Assembly (NCBI RefSeq): GCF_002875945.1
Contig: NZ_MCZK01000156.1
Location: 1-51,660 of the forward strand
Direction of reading: 5' to 3'
Length of the DNA: 51,660 nucleotides
DNA from: Vibrio lentus
Lineage (GTDB): Bacteria > Pseudomonadota > Gammaproteobacteria > Enterobacterales > Vibrionaceae
Shown: piece by piece, positions 1 through 7,591 of the stretch
Numbering within the stretch: the first letter of the stretch is position 1
How the letters are laid out: the number at the start of each line of letters is the position of its first letter
Position numbers and translations under genes: made by a program
Notes under the pieces: generated by a model
The model's database searches: none
Told to the model about the DNA's origin: nothing
The model's input: only the letters and a program-made list of their open reading frames with translations

Positions 1-75
1 AATTTAAACCCATAATACGCAGTAGTTGTGTTAGAGCAATTTAGTAATGTCCGGTTTGAGCCATTTTTAAATGTC

Positions 76-109
76 CTCCTAAGCTTACCTATATTGGTCT
101 GCTTAGGAG
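76..109 (+). promoter_or_regulatory. Hairpin covering the transposase ribosome binding site
   Basis: CTCCTAAGC at 76-84 is the exact reverse complement of GCTTAGGAG at 101-109, giving a 9-bp stem with a 16-nt loop. The right arm holds the only good Shine-Dalgarno sequence (AGGAG, 105-109) before the transposase ATG at 118. A transcript entering from outside the element would fold and hide the site, which is a known way for insertion sequences to limit expression from read-through. The stem is seen directly; the function is inferred. Confidence 0.55.
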
Positions 110-117
110 TTATCCGG

Positions 118-660
118 ATGCTTATTACTATGAGTGAAAAAGATATTCATCGATTCAAGGTGCTTACTGACGTACGTGAAAAACGACTACGCCAAGTTGA
201 CGCTGCTATCATTTTGAATCTGTCTGCCCGTCATATCCGACGTTTGGTAAACAAACTTGTCTCTCTTGGCGCTCAAAGTCTTACACACGCAGCGCGTGGA
301 CGCCCAAGTAATCGACGCTAATCAGAACATTTCAGAATTGAAATACTGAAACTTATCCGTGAGCATTACTCTGACTTCTCACCAACGTTCGCTCTGGAAA
401 AACTGACTGAACGACACAATCTATCCGTCTCTAAAGAAACACTCCGTCAATGGATGATCGCCGACGGACTGTGGCTTCCACATTCACAACGCAAACCTCG
501 AGTCTATCAGCCTCGTTACCGTCGTGATTGCTTGGGTGAACTTATCCAAATTGACGGCTCCCATCATGACTGGTTTGAAGGCCGCAGCGACAAATGCTGC
601 CTATTAATGTTAATTGATGATGCGACTGGCCGTTTGATGAACCTAAGATTCAGCACGTGA
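118..660 (+). pseudogene. Truncated ISNCY-family transposase with internal stop
   Basis: Remnant of an insertion-sequence transposase. The first part has a helix-turn-helix-like region (LSARHIRRLVNKL) and the GRPSNRR linker typical of ISNCY-type transposases. In the same frame, after a TAA at 319-321, the sequence resumes with SEHFRIEILKLIREHYSDF and then the start of the DDE catalytic core (ELIQIDGSHHDWFEGR, then LIDDATGR). The frame ends at 658-660, so roughly the second half of the usual protein of about 400-450 residues is missing. A short open stretch at 657-773 follows in another frame and I cannot identify it. The internal stop could be one base change from a Tyr codon. The gene is non-functional by both nonsense mutation and truncation. 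ATG 118 is preceded by AGGAG; ATG 130 is an alternative. Confidence 0.8.
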
Positions 661-781
661 AATCTTTGCGTATTCAACACCTTAGATCTTACGGATTTTG
701 CGTACCACGCCGGATTAAATCCTTAATTAAGCTGCTTATTCGTCGCTACGCCACCGGTCAAAAGATTCAGTAACGCGCTAA

Positions 782-1120
782 TCATGAGTACACCAAACGA
801 TTCAATTCAACGTGCGGACCATCTCTAAGGCTTTTCCAGTCACCGCCCCAAATGGTCGACACTTCAAGCTCCCTAGCCGCTTGTTTAAAGGCTTTGCTGA
901 TCGCTTCGTAATACTTAAAGTCCCACGTCACCTTGCTGTTTTCATCGTAAGCCACGAAATCAATCGCATGGCCGGATTGATGGCGACTTGGACGTTTGTG
1001 GCCGTCAAGTTGGCTCAAACCCTCCTGATAGAATTGGTATTGGTTTTTGGCGGTACGTAGCCCTTCCGTAACAGAGAACGACTTCGGCTTGCCTGAAAGG
1101 AAACATTTTTGAAATGGGCA
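782..1120 (-). pseudogene. Phage-type endolysin fragment (peptidase M15 family)
   Basis: An open frame of about 112 codons with no start codon; a TAA lies just upstream at 1121-1123. Reading from the left of the protein, SFSVTEGLRTAKNQYQFYQEG is followed by HQSGHAIDF and DGPHVEL. These match the zinc-binding SGHAxD and HxE/HxH motifs of L-alanyl-D-glutamate or D-Ala-D-Ala peptidases of the VanY/T5-endolysin type. The catalytic part is present but the first 20-30 residues and the start site are lost, so this is probably a leftover of a phage lysis cassette. An ATG internal to the frame at 1018 would give a 78-residue product lacking the first helix. It lies tail to tail with the transposase relic, so the area looks like a graveyard of mobile DNA. 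Confidence 0.7.
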
Positions 1121-1316
1121 TTACATAGTCCATCAATCACAAAGAAAACTTGAGAAAGTCACATACAGAGTGACATCAAAACCACGGCCTCTCGACTTAA
1201 TAAACCAATCAATATCACCAATTGGGCAGTTAAAATAACCATTTTAAATCAATGATATAAAAGTAGTTGCAAGTTTCATCTATACTCCGCCGCTGTATTA
1301 AATCGGAGCCCATACT

Positions 1317-1991
1317 TTGCAAACAAACAATGACCAAAAGCAAGCAATTATCTTATGCGCACTACTAACCATTGGATCTACTTTCTTTAATGTTGACGTA
1401 ATGGTGACGAGCGTTGGTGAGCAAGTCATCTCATTCGTTTCTACGTTTATCACATGTGTTGTCAGTATTTGTTTGTTGTTAAGATTCACTAATGTGGACG
1501 TTATCAGTTCTCATTATCGAATCTTGATTGGTGTTAGTTTTATTGGCATGACGATCTTAGAGAATGTTTATCCGGTCATCCTGTACAGTGACCAAATATT
1601 TATTACTGAGTACTACGTTATCTTTTGCATCGAACTCGTTCTAAGTATCTACGTTACGAACGTCATAATTAATGTATCCAATATACTTAGTCATTTGGGA
1701 AGGCTCTCTCTACTCGATTCATTGCAGGCGAAGATAAAAGGAAGACGAGATTCAAAAGCTGAAGCAACTCGGGTATATAAAAAGCTCTATCCAGTATTGG
1801 AGCTCCTTCTTGATCAAGGCTATAGTTTTGATTCACTGGAAGTTAAAGGTATTGTTAAAGTGTTAGGCGACTTGCCAGCATTAGGAAAGAAGCGAGAGAA
1901 CTTCGCTAAGTCTTATCTCAGAGATGAGTTCACACTACGTAAGTTGCCACGCGACCCTTCATGCTTTGAAGGACAAACGCTTTGGCACTGA
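1317..1991 (+). CDS. Unknown membrane protein, four predicted TM segments
   Basis: A 224-residue protein of no family I recognise. The first 120 residues contain four hydrophobic segments (about 8-28, 34-53, 65-87 and 94-118). The rest is charged and probably cytoplasmic: a basic stretch (KIKGRRDSKAEATRVYKK) and a C-terminal region of about 90 residues. No ATG begins the frame; the chosen start is TTG 1317, with GGAG nine bases upstream, and the next ATG would cut into the first TM segment. The gene stands alone, between the phage/IS relics and a DUF2971 gene, which suggests it was acquired with the accessory block. Function unknown. Confidence 0.6.
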   Translation: MQTNNDQKQAIILCALLTIGSTFFNVDVMVTSVGEQVISFVSTFITCVVSICLLLRFTNVDVISSHYRILIGVSFIGMTILENVYPVILYSDQIFITEYYVIFCIELVLSIYVTNVIINVSNILSHLGRLSLLDSLQAKIKGRRDSKAEATRVYKKLYPVLELLLDQGYSFDSLEVKGIVKVLGDLPALGKKRENFAKSYLRDEFTLRKLPRDPSCFEGQTLWH

Positions 1992-2381
1992 TATATCCAG
2001 ATAAACATAGATATCTATACCATTTATCCGCCAGCGCGTTCAAATATCGCCTCAATAAGAGTGTTAACCCAAGCTGCTTATCTTATATAAGTGTTATACC
2101 GCTTTGAGTTCGGTTGTGACCCAAGGCTTTATCTCTTCAAGCTGAATTGTTCAACAATAAAAAGTTACGTTGTCTCTTACTCTTAGTAACATTTCCCCTA
2201 CCAAATTAGGTTCACACAAAACAAACCTCTTAAACAGACTGCTATTTCGTGTTTAAATTTTGATCTATCAAACAATTATCTTAATAAATAAGGTGACTAA
2301 GCAATCAAATGCAATGCACTCATGCTGTATTTGTATAGTTAAATGTTAGTATCTGGCAATGTTGTAAAATAGGTGTTTGAT
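1992..2381. other. Intergenic stretch, no gene seen
   Basis: About 390 bases of AT-rich DNA. The only structure noted is a short palindrome ATTGTTCAACAAT near 2146-2158, without a U-tract. The promoter of the DUF2971 gene must lie here but I see no convincing -35/-10 pair. Confidence 0.5.
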
Positions 2382-2984
2382 ATGTTGCCTAAACTTTATA
2401 AGTTCAGAACGCTGCATGATAGAAACATACAGTCTATCTCTGAGTGTTCGTTGTGGTTTGATTACGCTAAAACCTTTAACAACCCTTTTGAATCGAACCA
2501 CATATTTGACCCAGCCCTTCAGAACGAGTTCAAGGTGATGTGCTTCTCCCAATCGAGTGACCACCCTATACTCTGGTCTCAGTACGGCGATAGCTTCAAA
2601 GGCATGTGTATTGAATACGACCTCAATCATTATGATGGAGAAGCAAATCTCAACTGTTTTAAAGTGCAATATGAAGATGACCCGACTCTATTTAGTTTGC
2701 CGTCTACCCTGGATTTACAAGGATCGGATTTGGGCGCTGAGCTATTCAGAATTAAGCATTCGAATTGGCGCTATGAAGAAGAATATCGGTGGGTTCTACA
2801 TGATGAGGAGCTCATTGGGAATAAGCTTTACCTTAATAAAGAGTGCTTAAGCGCTGTCATCCTTTCAGAGCACGCTCCGCCAGATCGAAAGTTAAAAGTC
2901 CTTATGATATGTCAGAGCCTTGGAGTACCGGTCAAGCACGCAATAGCGAGGCAGAATTCCTGCACTTTTGAAGTAGTCAACTAA
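2382..2984 (+). CDS. DUF2971 family protein
   Basis: A protein of about 200 residues with the marks of DUF2971: the opening MLPKLYKFRTL, then CFSQSSDHPILWSQYGDSFKGMCIEYD in the middle (the family pattern is LWxxYaxxhxGxcixfd), and the YEEEYRWVL motif later. The biochemical role of DUF2971 is not established, though members are often found in accessory and phage-defence neighbourhoods. I chose ATG 2382 because AGG sits eight bases before it and family members begin at this position; a GTG at 2373 would add three residues. The gene ends just before a strong bidirectional terminator. Membership is a confident call, function unknown. Confidence 0.75.
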   Translation: MLPKLYKFRTLHDRNIQSISECSLWFDYAKTFNNPFESNHIFDPALQNEFKVMCFSQSSDHPILWSQYGDSFKGMCIEYDLNHYDGEANLNCFKVQYEDDPTLFSLPSTLDLQGSDLGAELFRIKHSNWRYEEEYRWVLHDEELIGNKLYLNKECLSAVILSEHAPPDRKLKVLMICQSLGVPVKHAIARQNSCTFEVVN

Positions 2985-3047
2985 ATCAGATAGATAGCGG
3001 CAATACATTCAACAAACTGAATCTTCACCGCGAGTTACATTGTAACT

Positions 3048-3085
3048 AAAAAGATGAGCCACATTAGATTGTGGCTCATCTTTTT
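3048..3085. terminator. Bidirectional terminator between convergent genes
   Basis: A perfect 16-bp stem (AAAAAGATGAGCCACA with its complement) and a 6-nt loop, with A-run and T-run on the two sides so that it works on both strands. It ends the DUF2971 gene (plus) and touches the stop codon of the HDOD gene (minus). Confidence 0.9.
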
Positions 3086-4304
3086 ACATGTTTGGGGTCA
3101 GTTTCCCAGGTATTCTAGCCTGCATTTGCTCCATGGTCGCTACGGACATCTGCACCGTTGAAAACCAATAAGGTCGATGTTTAATATTAAACAATTCACT
3201 ATTCTCTAGGGCTTCAAAAATAGAGAACTTTCTGCCCTGCGAAAGCGCTGCACCGTACACGCTTCGTTCAAGGACTGGGATATCGTGAACTTCTTCGAGG
3301 AGCGCACGTTTAATAAACTGGTTATTTTGGCTCCAATCTATGTAATCGACTAGGTTTTTCAGTAACTTAGTATCTAAGATCTCTATCATAGATTCGAGAA
3401 ACTGTGTGTTCGGGATAACCTCTGTACACGCATAGTATTCGTCGTGCTTGTCACTTGCATCCCGATAACCAAGCATGGTTTTAACGAGTGCATCTTCAAA
3501 CGTCGCTGAAAAATGATTACAAATGACGAATAACGGCAGCGTTCTTAATACTCCAAGCAGAATACCAACGTCTGGCTCTTTTACTGACGTCTCTTGTAAC
3601 CGCATTCGGGTAGAGTTTGCTGTAACAACTAGGTGTTGCCAAACCTTCGGAACAATTGGCTTGATGTTATCATCAGACCATTTAATGAGTTGCTGACTCA
3701 TGAGTAGTGGAAAAAGTAATTTGCAATTCTCTATGCCAATTTGTCTCGCTGCTACTTTTGGATCCAGCACCACTTTCGATTTTTTACCGTATTTTTCTGT
3801 AAATTCCGGATTCGACACAAACTCAATAAGACTTGAACTTAGCGGCCTACTTTCAGCTGAAATTTGATGCAATTTGGAGAAGTTCAAAGATGATGAATAA
3901 GCGACACTAGCGAAATGGTTAAAATCCGGAAGTTCGGAAAAAAGAGAGCTCATCAGTGTTTGTTCAAGCTTCCCAATCATCAGCTCAGAAGCTGTATTAC
4001 AAACATCATCTATGACGTAGCGTAATGTCTTTTGCTTTGCTACGACTTTCTCACGACGAGCACTGACTCTGTCTTGTTCACATCGCAACAGAATTCGCTG
4101 ATTGTGAGATATTCGATCATTCTCATCGAAAATAACGCTATCACAATAGCGATTTTCCAAACTTAGCAGTGTGTCTACTGTCGTTTGTTTGAGTTTAAAC
4201 TTTGGAGAGACTAACCACTTATTGAAGTGTTTTTCTACGTTAATTGAAACTTTTCTCGATATTTCAATAACTTCAGGAGTGTAATTTTTGTTTGCTAACA
4301 ACAA
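3084..4304 (-). CDS. HDOD-domain protein
   Basis: A 406-residue soluble protein. The middle (about residues 125-270) resembles the HDOD domain, a catalytically inactive relative of HD phosphohydrolases used in signalling proteins: LPDFNHFASVAYSSSLNFSKLHQI, RPLSSSLIEFVSNPEF, then RQIGIENCKLLFPLLMSQQL. The N-terminal 110 residues are charged and helical, with a possible coiled coil around ERxKVVAKQKT. No ATG is available; the start appears to be TTG 4304, preceded by AAGGAAA, and the next codon is also TTG. There is no adjacent two-component or GGDEF gene, so its partner is unknown. The family call rests on pattern memory and is moderate. Confidence 0.6.
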   Translation of the reverse strand: MLLANKNYTPEVIEISRKVSINVEKHFNKWLVSPKFKLKQTTVDTLLSLENRYCDSVIFDENDRISHNQRILLRCEQDRVSARREKVVAKQKTLRYVIDDVCNTASELMIGKLEQTLMSSLFSELPDFNHFASVAYSSSLNFSKLHQISAESRPLSSSLIEFVSNPEFTEKYGKKSKVVLDPKVAARQIGIENCKLLFPLLMSQQLIKWSDDNIKPIVPKVWQHLVVTANSTRMRLQETSVKEPDVGILLGVLRTLPLFVICNHFSATFEDALVKTMLGYRDASDKHDEYYACTEVIPNTQFLESMIEILDTKLLKNLVDYIDWSQNNQFIKRALLEEVHDIPVLERSVYGAALSQGRKFSIFEALENSELFNIKHRPYWFSTVQMSVATMEQMQARIPGKLTPNM

Positions 4305-4479
4305 CCGTGACTTTCCTTGACCTAATCCTAGCTATTCATCGTATTATATCCCAGCTATATATAATCAAGTCAATATTAATAGATATTTAAGATACACGAA
4401 GAACCTAGCGTGACAAAACATCCATAAAAATTTAGTTATAGTGCATTGGGCGTGCACCTAGAAAGATCAAGATCGTTGA

Positions 4480-4791
4480 CTAGCTTTCTATGTGTAAACG
4501 AATGTACTTTTCAGGGAAGCTGTATTTAAACTTTCGATTATCAGGCAAGTGCTTTCGCGCTTGTTTACACACTCGACTATCACCGGAAGTCCTAACCTTT
4601 TTAATTCGAGCATAGCCTTTTGAATGGCGCATTTCGATCATTAGGTCGCAGTACCCTTCAAGTTCGATCGAGCTTTTCTTCATTCCTTTGAGGATTGAAG
4701 ATTTGATTTTCTTTGCAACAGGATTAATTAATGCATCATCAGCGAGTACGCTCGGAGACGTAAAGCACAACAAAAATACGAGATATTTCAT
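4480..4791 (-). CDS. Small exported protein resembling the TolA C-terminal domain
   Basis: A 103-residue protein with a signal peptide of about 17 residues (MKYLVFLLCFTSPSVLA, cleavage before DD). The mature part resembles the C-terminal domain of TolA: CDLMIEMRHSKGYARIKKVRTSGD, then a second Cys (C48 and C75, which could form the disulfide seen in TolA), then RLHIES. Genuine TolA is far longer, with a membrane anchor and a long helix; here only the globular domain remains, freely exported. It could be a periplasmic binding partner, or a decoy for filamentous phage or colicin proteins that bind TolA, but that is inference. It sits alone at the edge of the core block. Confidence 0.6.
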   Translation of the reverse strand: MKYLVFLLCFTSPSVLADDALINPVAKKIKSSILKGMKKSSIELEGYCDLMIEMRHSKGYARIKKVRTSGDSRVCKQARKHLPDNRKFKYSFPEKYIRLHIES

Positions 4792-4895
4792 ACTGTTCTC
4801 AACTATGTGGTGTTGAAAACAGTATGCAAATTATTATGGGAAGTATGAGGTTAAATTAGTACTAGAGATTAGTAAGCAAACCATGATTTCAAAAG

Positions 4896-5204
4896 TTATG
4901 CCTTCTTAGAGCCTTTAGATTTGAAGCCATTGTGAGGAAACACATTTCGAATACGTTGTTGAACATTCTTAGGGATGTCTTTGGTGAACTTCAAGTTGTA
5001 ACCAGAACGCTTTGCGTAAACCTTAAGCTCTCCTTGAAATGCATTGTTGTGACCGATTTCTTGAAGATTGTGCTTGAAACTAGGCGGTAAATGCCCTTTT
5101 ACTTGTTCAATCGCACCTTCATTGAACTTGATCCTCAATACGGGTCTATCAATTGCGACGAGCCAAAAAACCAATACGGCTCCGATTAAAATTACATACA
5201 TCAT
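4896..5204 (-). CDS. DUF3634 family membrane protein
   Basis: A 102-residue protein with one N-terminal TM segment (MMYVILIGAVLVFWLVAI). The soluble region carries the strongly conserved DUF3634 tail (KDIPKNVQQRIRNVFPHNGF, then KSKGSKKA). The family is found in Vibrio and related marine gammaproteobacteria; no function is known. It lies 20 bases downstream of matP on the same strand, so co-transcription is likely. The start ATG at 5204 is the first in frame, with a second Met right after. Confidence 0.8.
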   Translation of the reverse strand: MMYVILIGAVLVFWLVAIDRPVLRIKFNEGAIEQVKGHLPPSFKHNLQEIGHNNAFQGELKVYAKRSGYNLKFTKDIPKNVQQRIRNVFPHNGFKSKGSKKA

Positions 5205-5224
5205 AATGCCACCACTAATGCCGC

Positions 5225-5680
5225 TTATTTGTCGTCAGAAAGGAGTTTACTCAAATCTTCTTTGAGACTGGTTACTGTTTTACTGGCCTGCTCGCTTCGA
5301 GATGCTTCACTAACCAAATACTCTATCGCGTCAGATAACGTACAGCCGAGTTCGTTTGCGCGTTGAGATAGCTTCTCCCAAACGCGATAATCTAGATCGA
5401 TCGACTTCTTTTTAGTATGAACTTGTTCGGCGTTGAAGTGACGTTTACGTTTGGCTCTGATCGCTTGTTTAAGCTTGTTATCAAGCTCCGGAGACATGTT
5501 ATTTGAGATCCACTCAAGAACCCCTGTAGGTTGGTGTTCTAGCTTTAACAAAGCTTGCACGGCAACATCAGCTTCACTTGAATCAATATGGCAGGTGATC
5601 GAATCACCTTCTTTCCATTTTTTTACCAAGTAATTCCATTTCCAACCACATTCTAAATTTTCAAGCTGCTGATATTTCAT
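5225..5680 (-). CDS. matP: Macrodomain Ter protein MatP
   Basis: A 151-residue DNA-binding protein that organises the terminus macrodomain by binding matS sites and, in E. coli, contacts the division apparatus through ZapB. The N-terminus MKYQQLENLECGWKWNYLVKKW, the basic motif RAKRKRHFNAEQVHTKKKSIDLDYRVWEKL (the ribbon-helix-helix region, about residues 75-110) and the C-terminal coiled coil LKEDLSKLL match E. coli MatP over the full length. It is divergent from ycbZ, as in E. coli, with fabA and rmf beyond. A one-mismatch matS lies 24 bases upstream of the start, and a perfect matS lies 33 kb away at 39146. Confidence 0.97.
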   Translation of the reverse strand: MKYQQLENLECGWKWNYLVKKWKEGDSITCHIDSSEADVAVQALLKLEHQPTGVLEWISNNMSPELDNKLKQAIRAKRKRHFNAEQVHTKKKSIDLDYRVWEKLSQRANELGCTLSDAIEYLVSEASRSEQASKTVTSLKEDLSKLLSDDK

Positions 5681-5703
5681 GTCTAATCTCGAGAGTTAAC
5701 CTA

Positions 5704-5716
5704 GTGACAGCGTAAC
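5704..5716. promoter_or_regulatory. Near-matS site upstream of matP
   Basis: GTGACAGCGTAAC matches the matS consensus GTGACRNYGTCAC at 12 of 13 positions. It lies in the matP-ycbZ divergent promoter region, where MatP binding could give autoregulation. One-mismatch matches are expected by chance at this window size, so only the location makes it notable. Confidence 0.3.
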
Positions 5717-5868
5717 CCACATTGGGTCACTTAACAATTATTGTCTTGAAAGAATAGACCAAGATCATACTTATATTAGCTTAGTGTTTAGTAACTACAA
5801 CATAGACCTATATGACTCCCCGCTTTTTCTATATACTCCCTACCTTATTATCATAATCAGACATTTAA

Positions 5869-7521
5869 ATGACTCAAGTAGATTGGCGACATGTAACGCC
5901 TCAGTACGATGAATATAGCGCTCAACTAGAGCAATTCCCTGACATCTCTCCTTTCACATTCTCAGATATTCAACATAGATTTAGAGATGCGCTAACCCGT
6001 TTTGTACGCCTATCCAATCTTTCACGAGTTCTACTTGTTAATGCGCCTGACAATTCGATCTATCGTCAACTTATCGTTGAATCTTTAACGACGGAGTTAA
6101 ACAACGACTCTCAGCCTGTTATAAAAACCGAATCTTTAAATGCAGCCGCTTTGTTTGACCAAGTTCAGTCTAAAGATGGTGAAATTGTAGCAACAAAGCC
6201 GGGACTACTTTCAAGAGCAAACAATGGTTACTTGGTTGTTTCAGCAAACCTGATCCTTGCAAATCCAGGAAGCTGGCTGCTATTGAAATCAGCGCTTCTC
6301 GGTGAAGCTGTTGAGCCAATTAGCAGTTTTCCTGAGCATCTAAATCAGGCACCTATAGAAGCACTGACATACAACATTAAGTTGATTGTTGTCGGAGACC
6401 GCGCTCAACTTGGTGACCTGGATTATCTAGATGGCGATATTCAAACAGGGTTTTGTCTATTCAGCGAAATAGAACAAGATATTAAGCTCTACAATGAGAG
6501 CCTAACGCAATACCTTGGCTATCTTAAGTGGTTACAACGACGCTATAACCTTCCAACGATAACTCAAGAAGCTTTGGTTGGAATCCTAACGGCAGGCGCA
6601 AGAGAAACAGAAGACCAGAGCTACATACCGTTATGTCCGATTTGGCACAACGCGCTGTTGAATGAAGCGCTCATCGAAGCAAATGGTGGTGACATTGATA
6701 TTCACCATATTCAGCAAGCTCAACAACACAAATACAACCGCGAGTCTTACCTTCCTGAGCGTGCTCTCGATGATATTCGAGATGGCCAAGTCATTATCGA
6801 AACTGAGGGTGAGCAAGTCGGCCAGGTTAATGGTCTGACGGTTATCGACGTTCCTGGACACCCTATTTCTTATGGTGAACCGGCTCGTATTTCCTGTGTT
6901 ATTCATTTTGGCGATGGCGACATTACCGATGTAGAAAGAAAAGCAGAGCTTGGTGGCAACCTTCACGCTAAAGGCATGATGATCATGCAAGCGTTTGTAA
7001 GCAGTGCGCTAAACCTTGAAGATCCGTTGCCATATGCTGCTTCTGTTGTGTTTGAGCAATCATACTGCGAAGTTGATGGCGATAGTGCTTCTCTTGCTGA
7101 GCTTTGCTCTCTGGTAAGTGCTTTGTCGGAATACCCTATCAAACAACAAATAGCGGTAACCGGTGCTGTCGACCAATTCGGTCGTGTACAAGCCGTTGGT
7201 GGGCTAAACGAGAAAATCGAAGGCTTCTACCATGTGTGTAAACACAACGGGCTAACTGGCGAACAAGGTGTGATCCTTCCAAGATCTAACTTAAGACACC
7301 TTGCTCTGAAGCCAGACCTAATTGAAAGCATCAAAAACAATGAATTCCATATTTGGTCCGTCTCTAATGTAGATGAAGCGATTCCTCTTATTATGAACGC
7401 ACCATTTAGGGACGAAGAACAAGAAAGCGTTCTGAGTAAAATCGCAGAACGTATTGAAAACTTTGAAAGACATGAACACCCAATTGGAATTGTTGGACGC
7501 ATTAAAAACTGGTTTGTCTAG
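5869..7521 (+). CDS. ycbZ: Lon-like protease with degenerate ATPase domain (YcbZ/LonH)
   Basis: A 550-residue relative of Lon protease. The C-terminal part (about 310-510) is a Lon proteolytic domain: the serine nucleophile in EVDGDSASLAELCSL and the catalytic lysine in AVGGLNEKIEGFY. The N-terminal half corresponds to the AAA+ module, but neither nucleotide-binding motif is intact. Where a GxxGxGK loop should be it reads LLVNAPDNSIYRQLI, and the Walker B region reads NNGYLVVSANLILANPGSW with no DE pair. E. coli YcbZ is of this degenerate type. It is divergent from matP and 70 bases before fabA. ATG 5869 is the first start in frame; there is no strong ribosome binding site. Confidence 0.9.
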   Translation: MTQVDWRHVTPQYDEYSAQLEQFPDISPFTFSDIQHRFRDALTRFVRLSNLSRVLLVNAPDNSIYRQLIVESLTTELNNDSQPVIKTESLNAAALFDQVQSKDGEIVATKPGLLSRANNGYLVVSANLILANPGSWLLLKSALLGEAVEPISSFPEHLNQAPIEALTYNIKLIVVGDRAQLGDLDYLDGDIQTGFCLFSEIEQDIKLYNESLTQYLGYLKWLQRRYNLPTITQEALVGILTAGARETEDQSYIPLCPIWHNALLNEALIEANGGDIDIHHIQQAQQHKYNRESYLPERALDDIRDGQVIIETEGEQVGQVNGLTVIDVPGHPISYGEPARISCVIHFGDGDITDVERKAELGGNLHAKGMMIMQAFVSSALNLEDPLPYAASVVFEQSYCEVDGDSASLAELCSLVSALSEYPIKQQIAVTGAVDQFGRVQAVGGLNEKIEGFYHVCKHNGLTGEQGVILPRSNLRHLALKPDLIESIKNNEFHIWSVSNVDEAIPLIMNAPFRDEEQESVLSKIAERIENFERHEHPIGIVGRIKNWFV

Positions 7522-7538
7522 TACTGATCGGACTTGTT
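7522..7538 (+). promoter_or_regulatory. FadR operator upstream of fabA
   Basis: TACTGATCGGACTTGTT closely matches the FadR consensus (AGCTGGTCCGACMTGTT-like) and the activator site known in front of E. coli fabA. It begins directly after the ycbZ stop codon and lies 54 bases before the fabA start. FadR without acyl-CoA activates fabA. The site is seen; its function here is carried over from E. coli. Confidence 0.7.
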
Positions 7539-7539
7539 T

Positions 7540-7557
7540 AGCGTACACCTGTTCACT
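7540..7557 (+). promoter_or_regulatory. FabR operator upstream of fabA
   Basis: AGCGTACACCTGTTCACT is an imperfect palindrome like the FabR site AGCGTACAnnTGTTnnCT found at E. coli fabA and fabB. It directly follows the FadR site, so the pair keeps the E. coli arrangement: FadR activates and FabR, with unsaturated acyl-ACP/CoA, represses. Confidence 0.7.
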
Positions 7558-7591
7558 AATATGCACCTATCAAAAATCGGAGTAATTGATA

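Noticed and set aside
1..4860. Integron cassette array, CRISPR array or intact prophage in the accessory part
   Set aside because: No attC-like repeats, no regularly spaced repeats, and only isolated broken transposase and endolysin fragments are visible.
5845..5865. Fur-like AT-rich sequence ATTATCATAATC before ycbZ
   Set aside because: Only about 12 of 19 bases fit the Fur consensus and the neighbour genes have no iron link.
7586..7591. TTG at 7586 as the fabA start
   Set aside because: ATG 7592 has a better distance to GGAG and gives the 171-residue length of Vibrio FabA.
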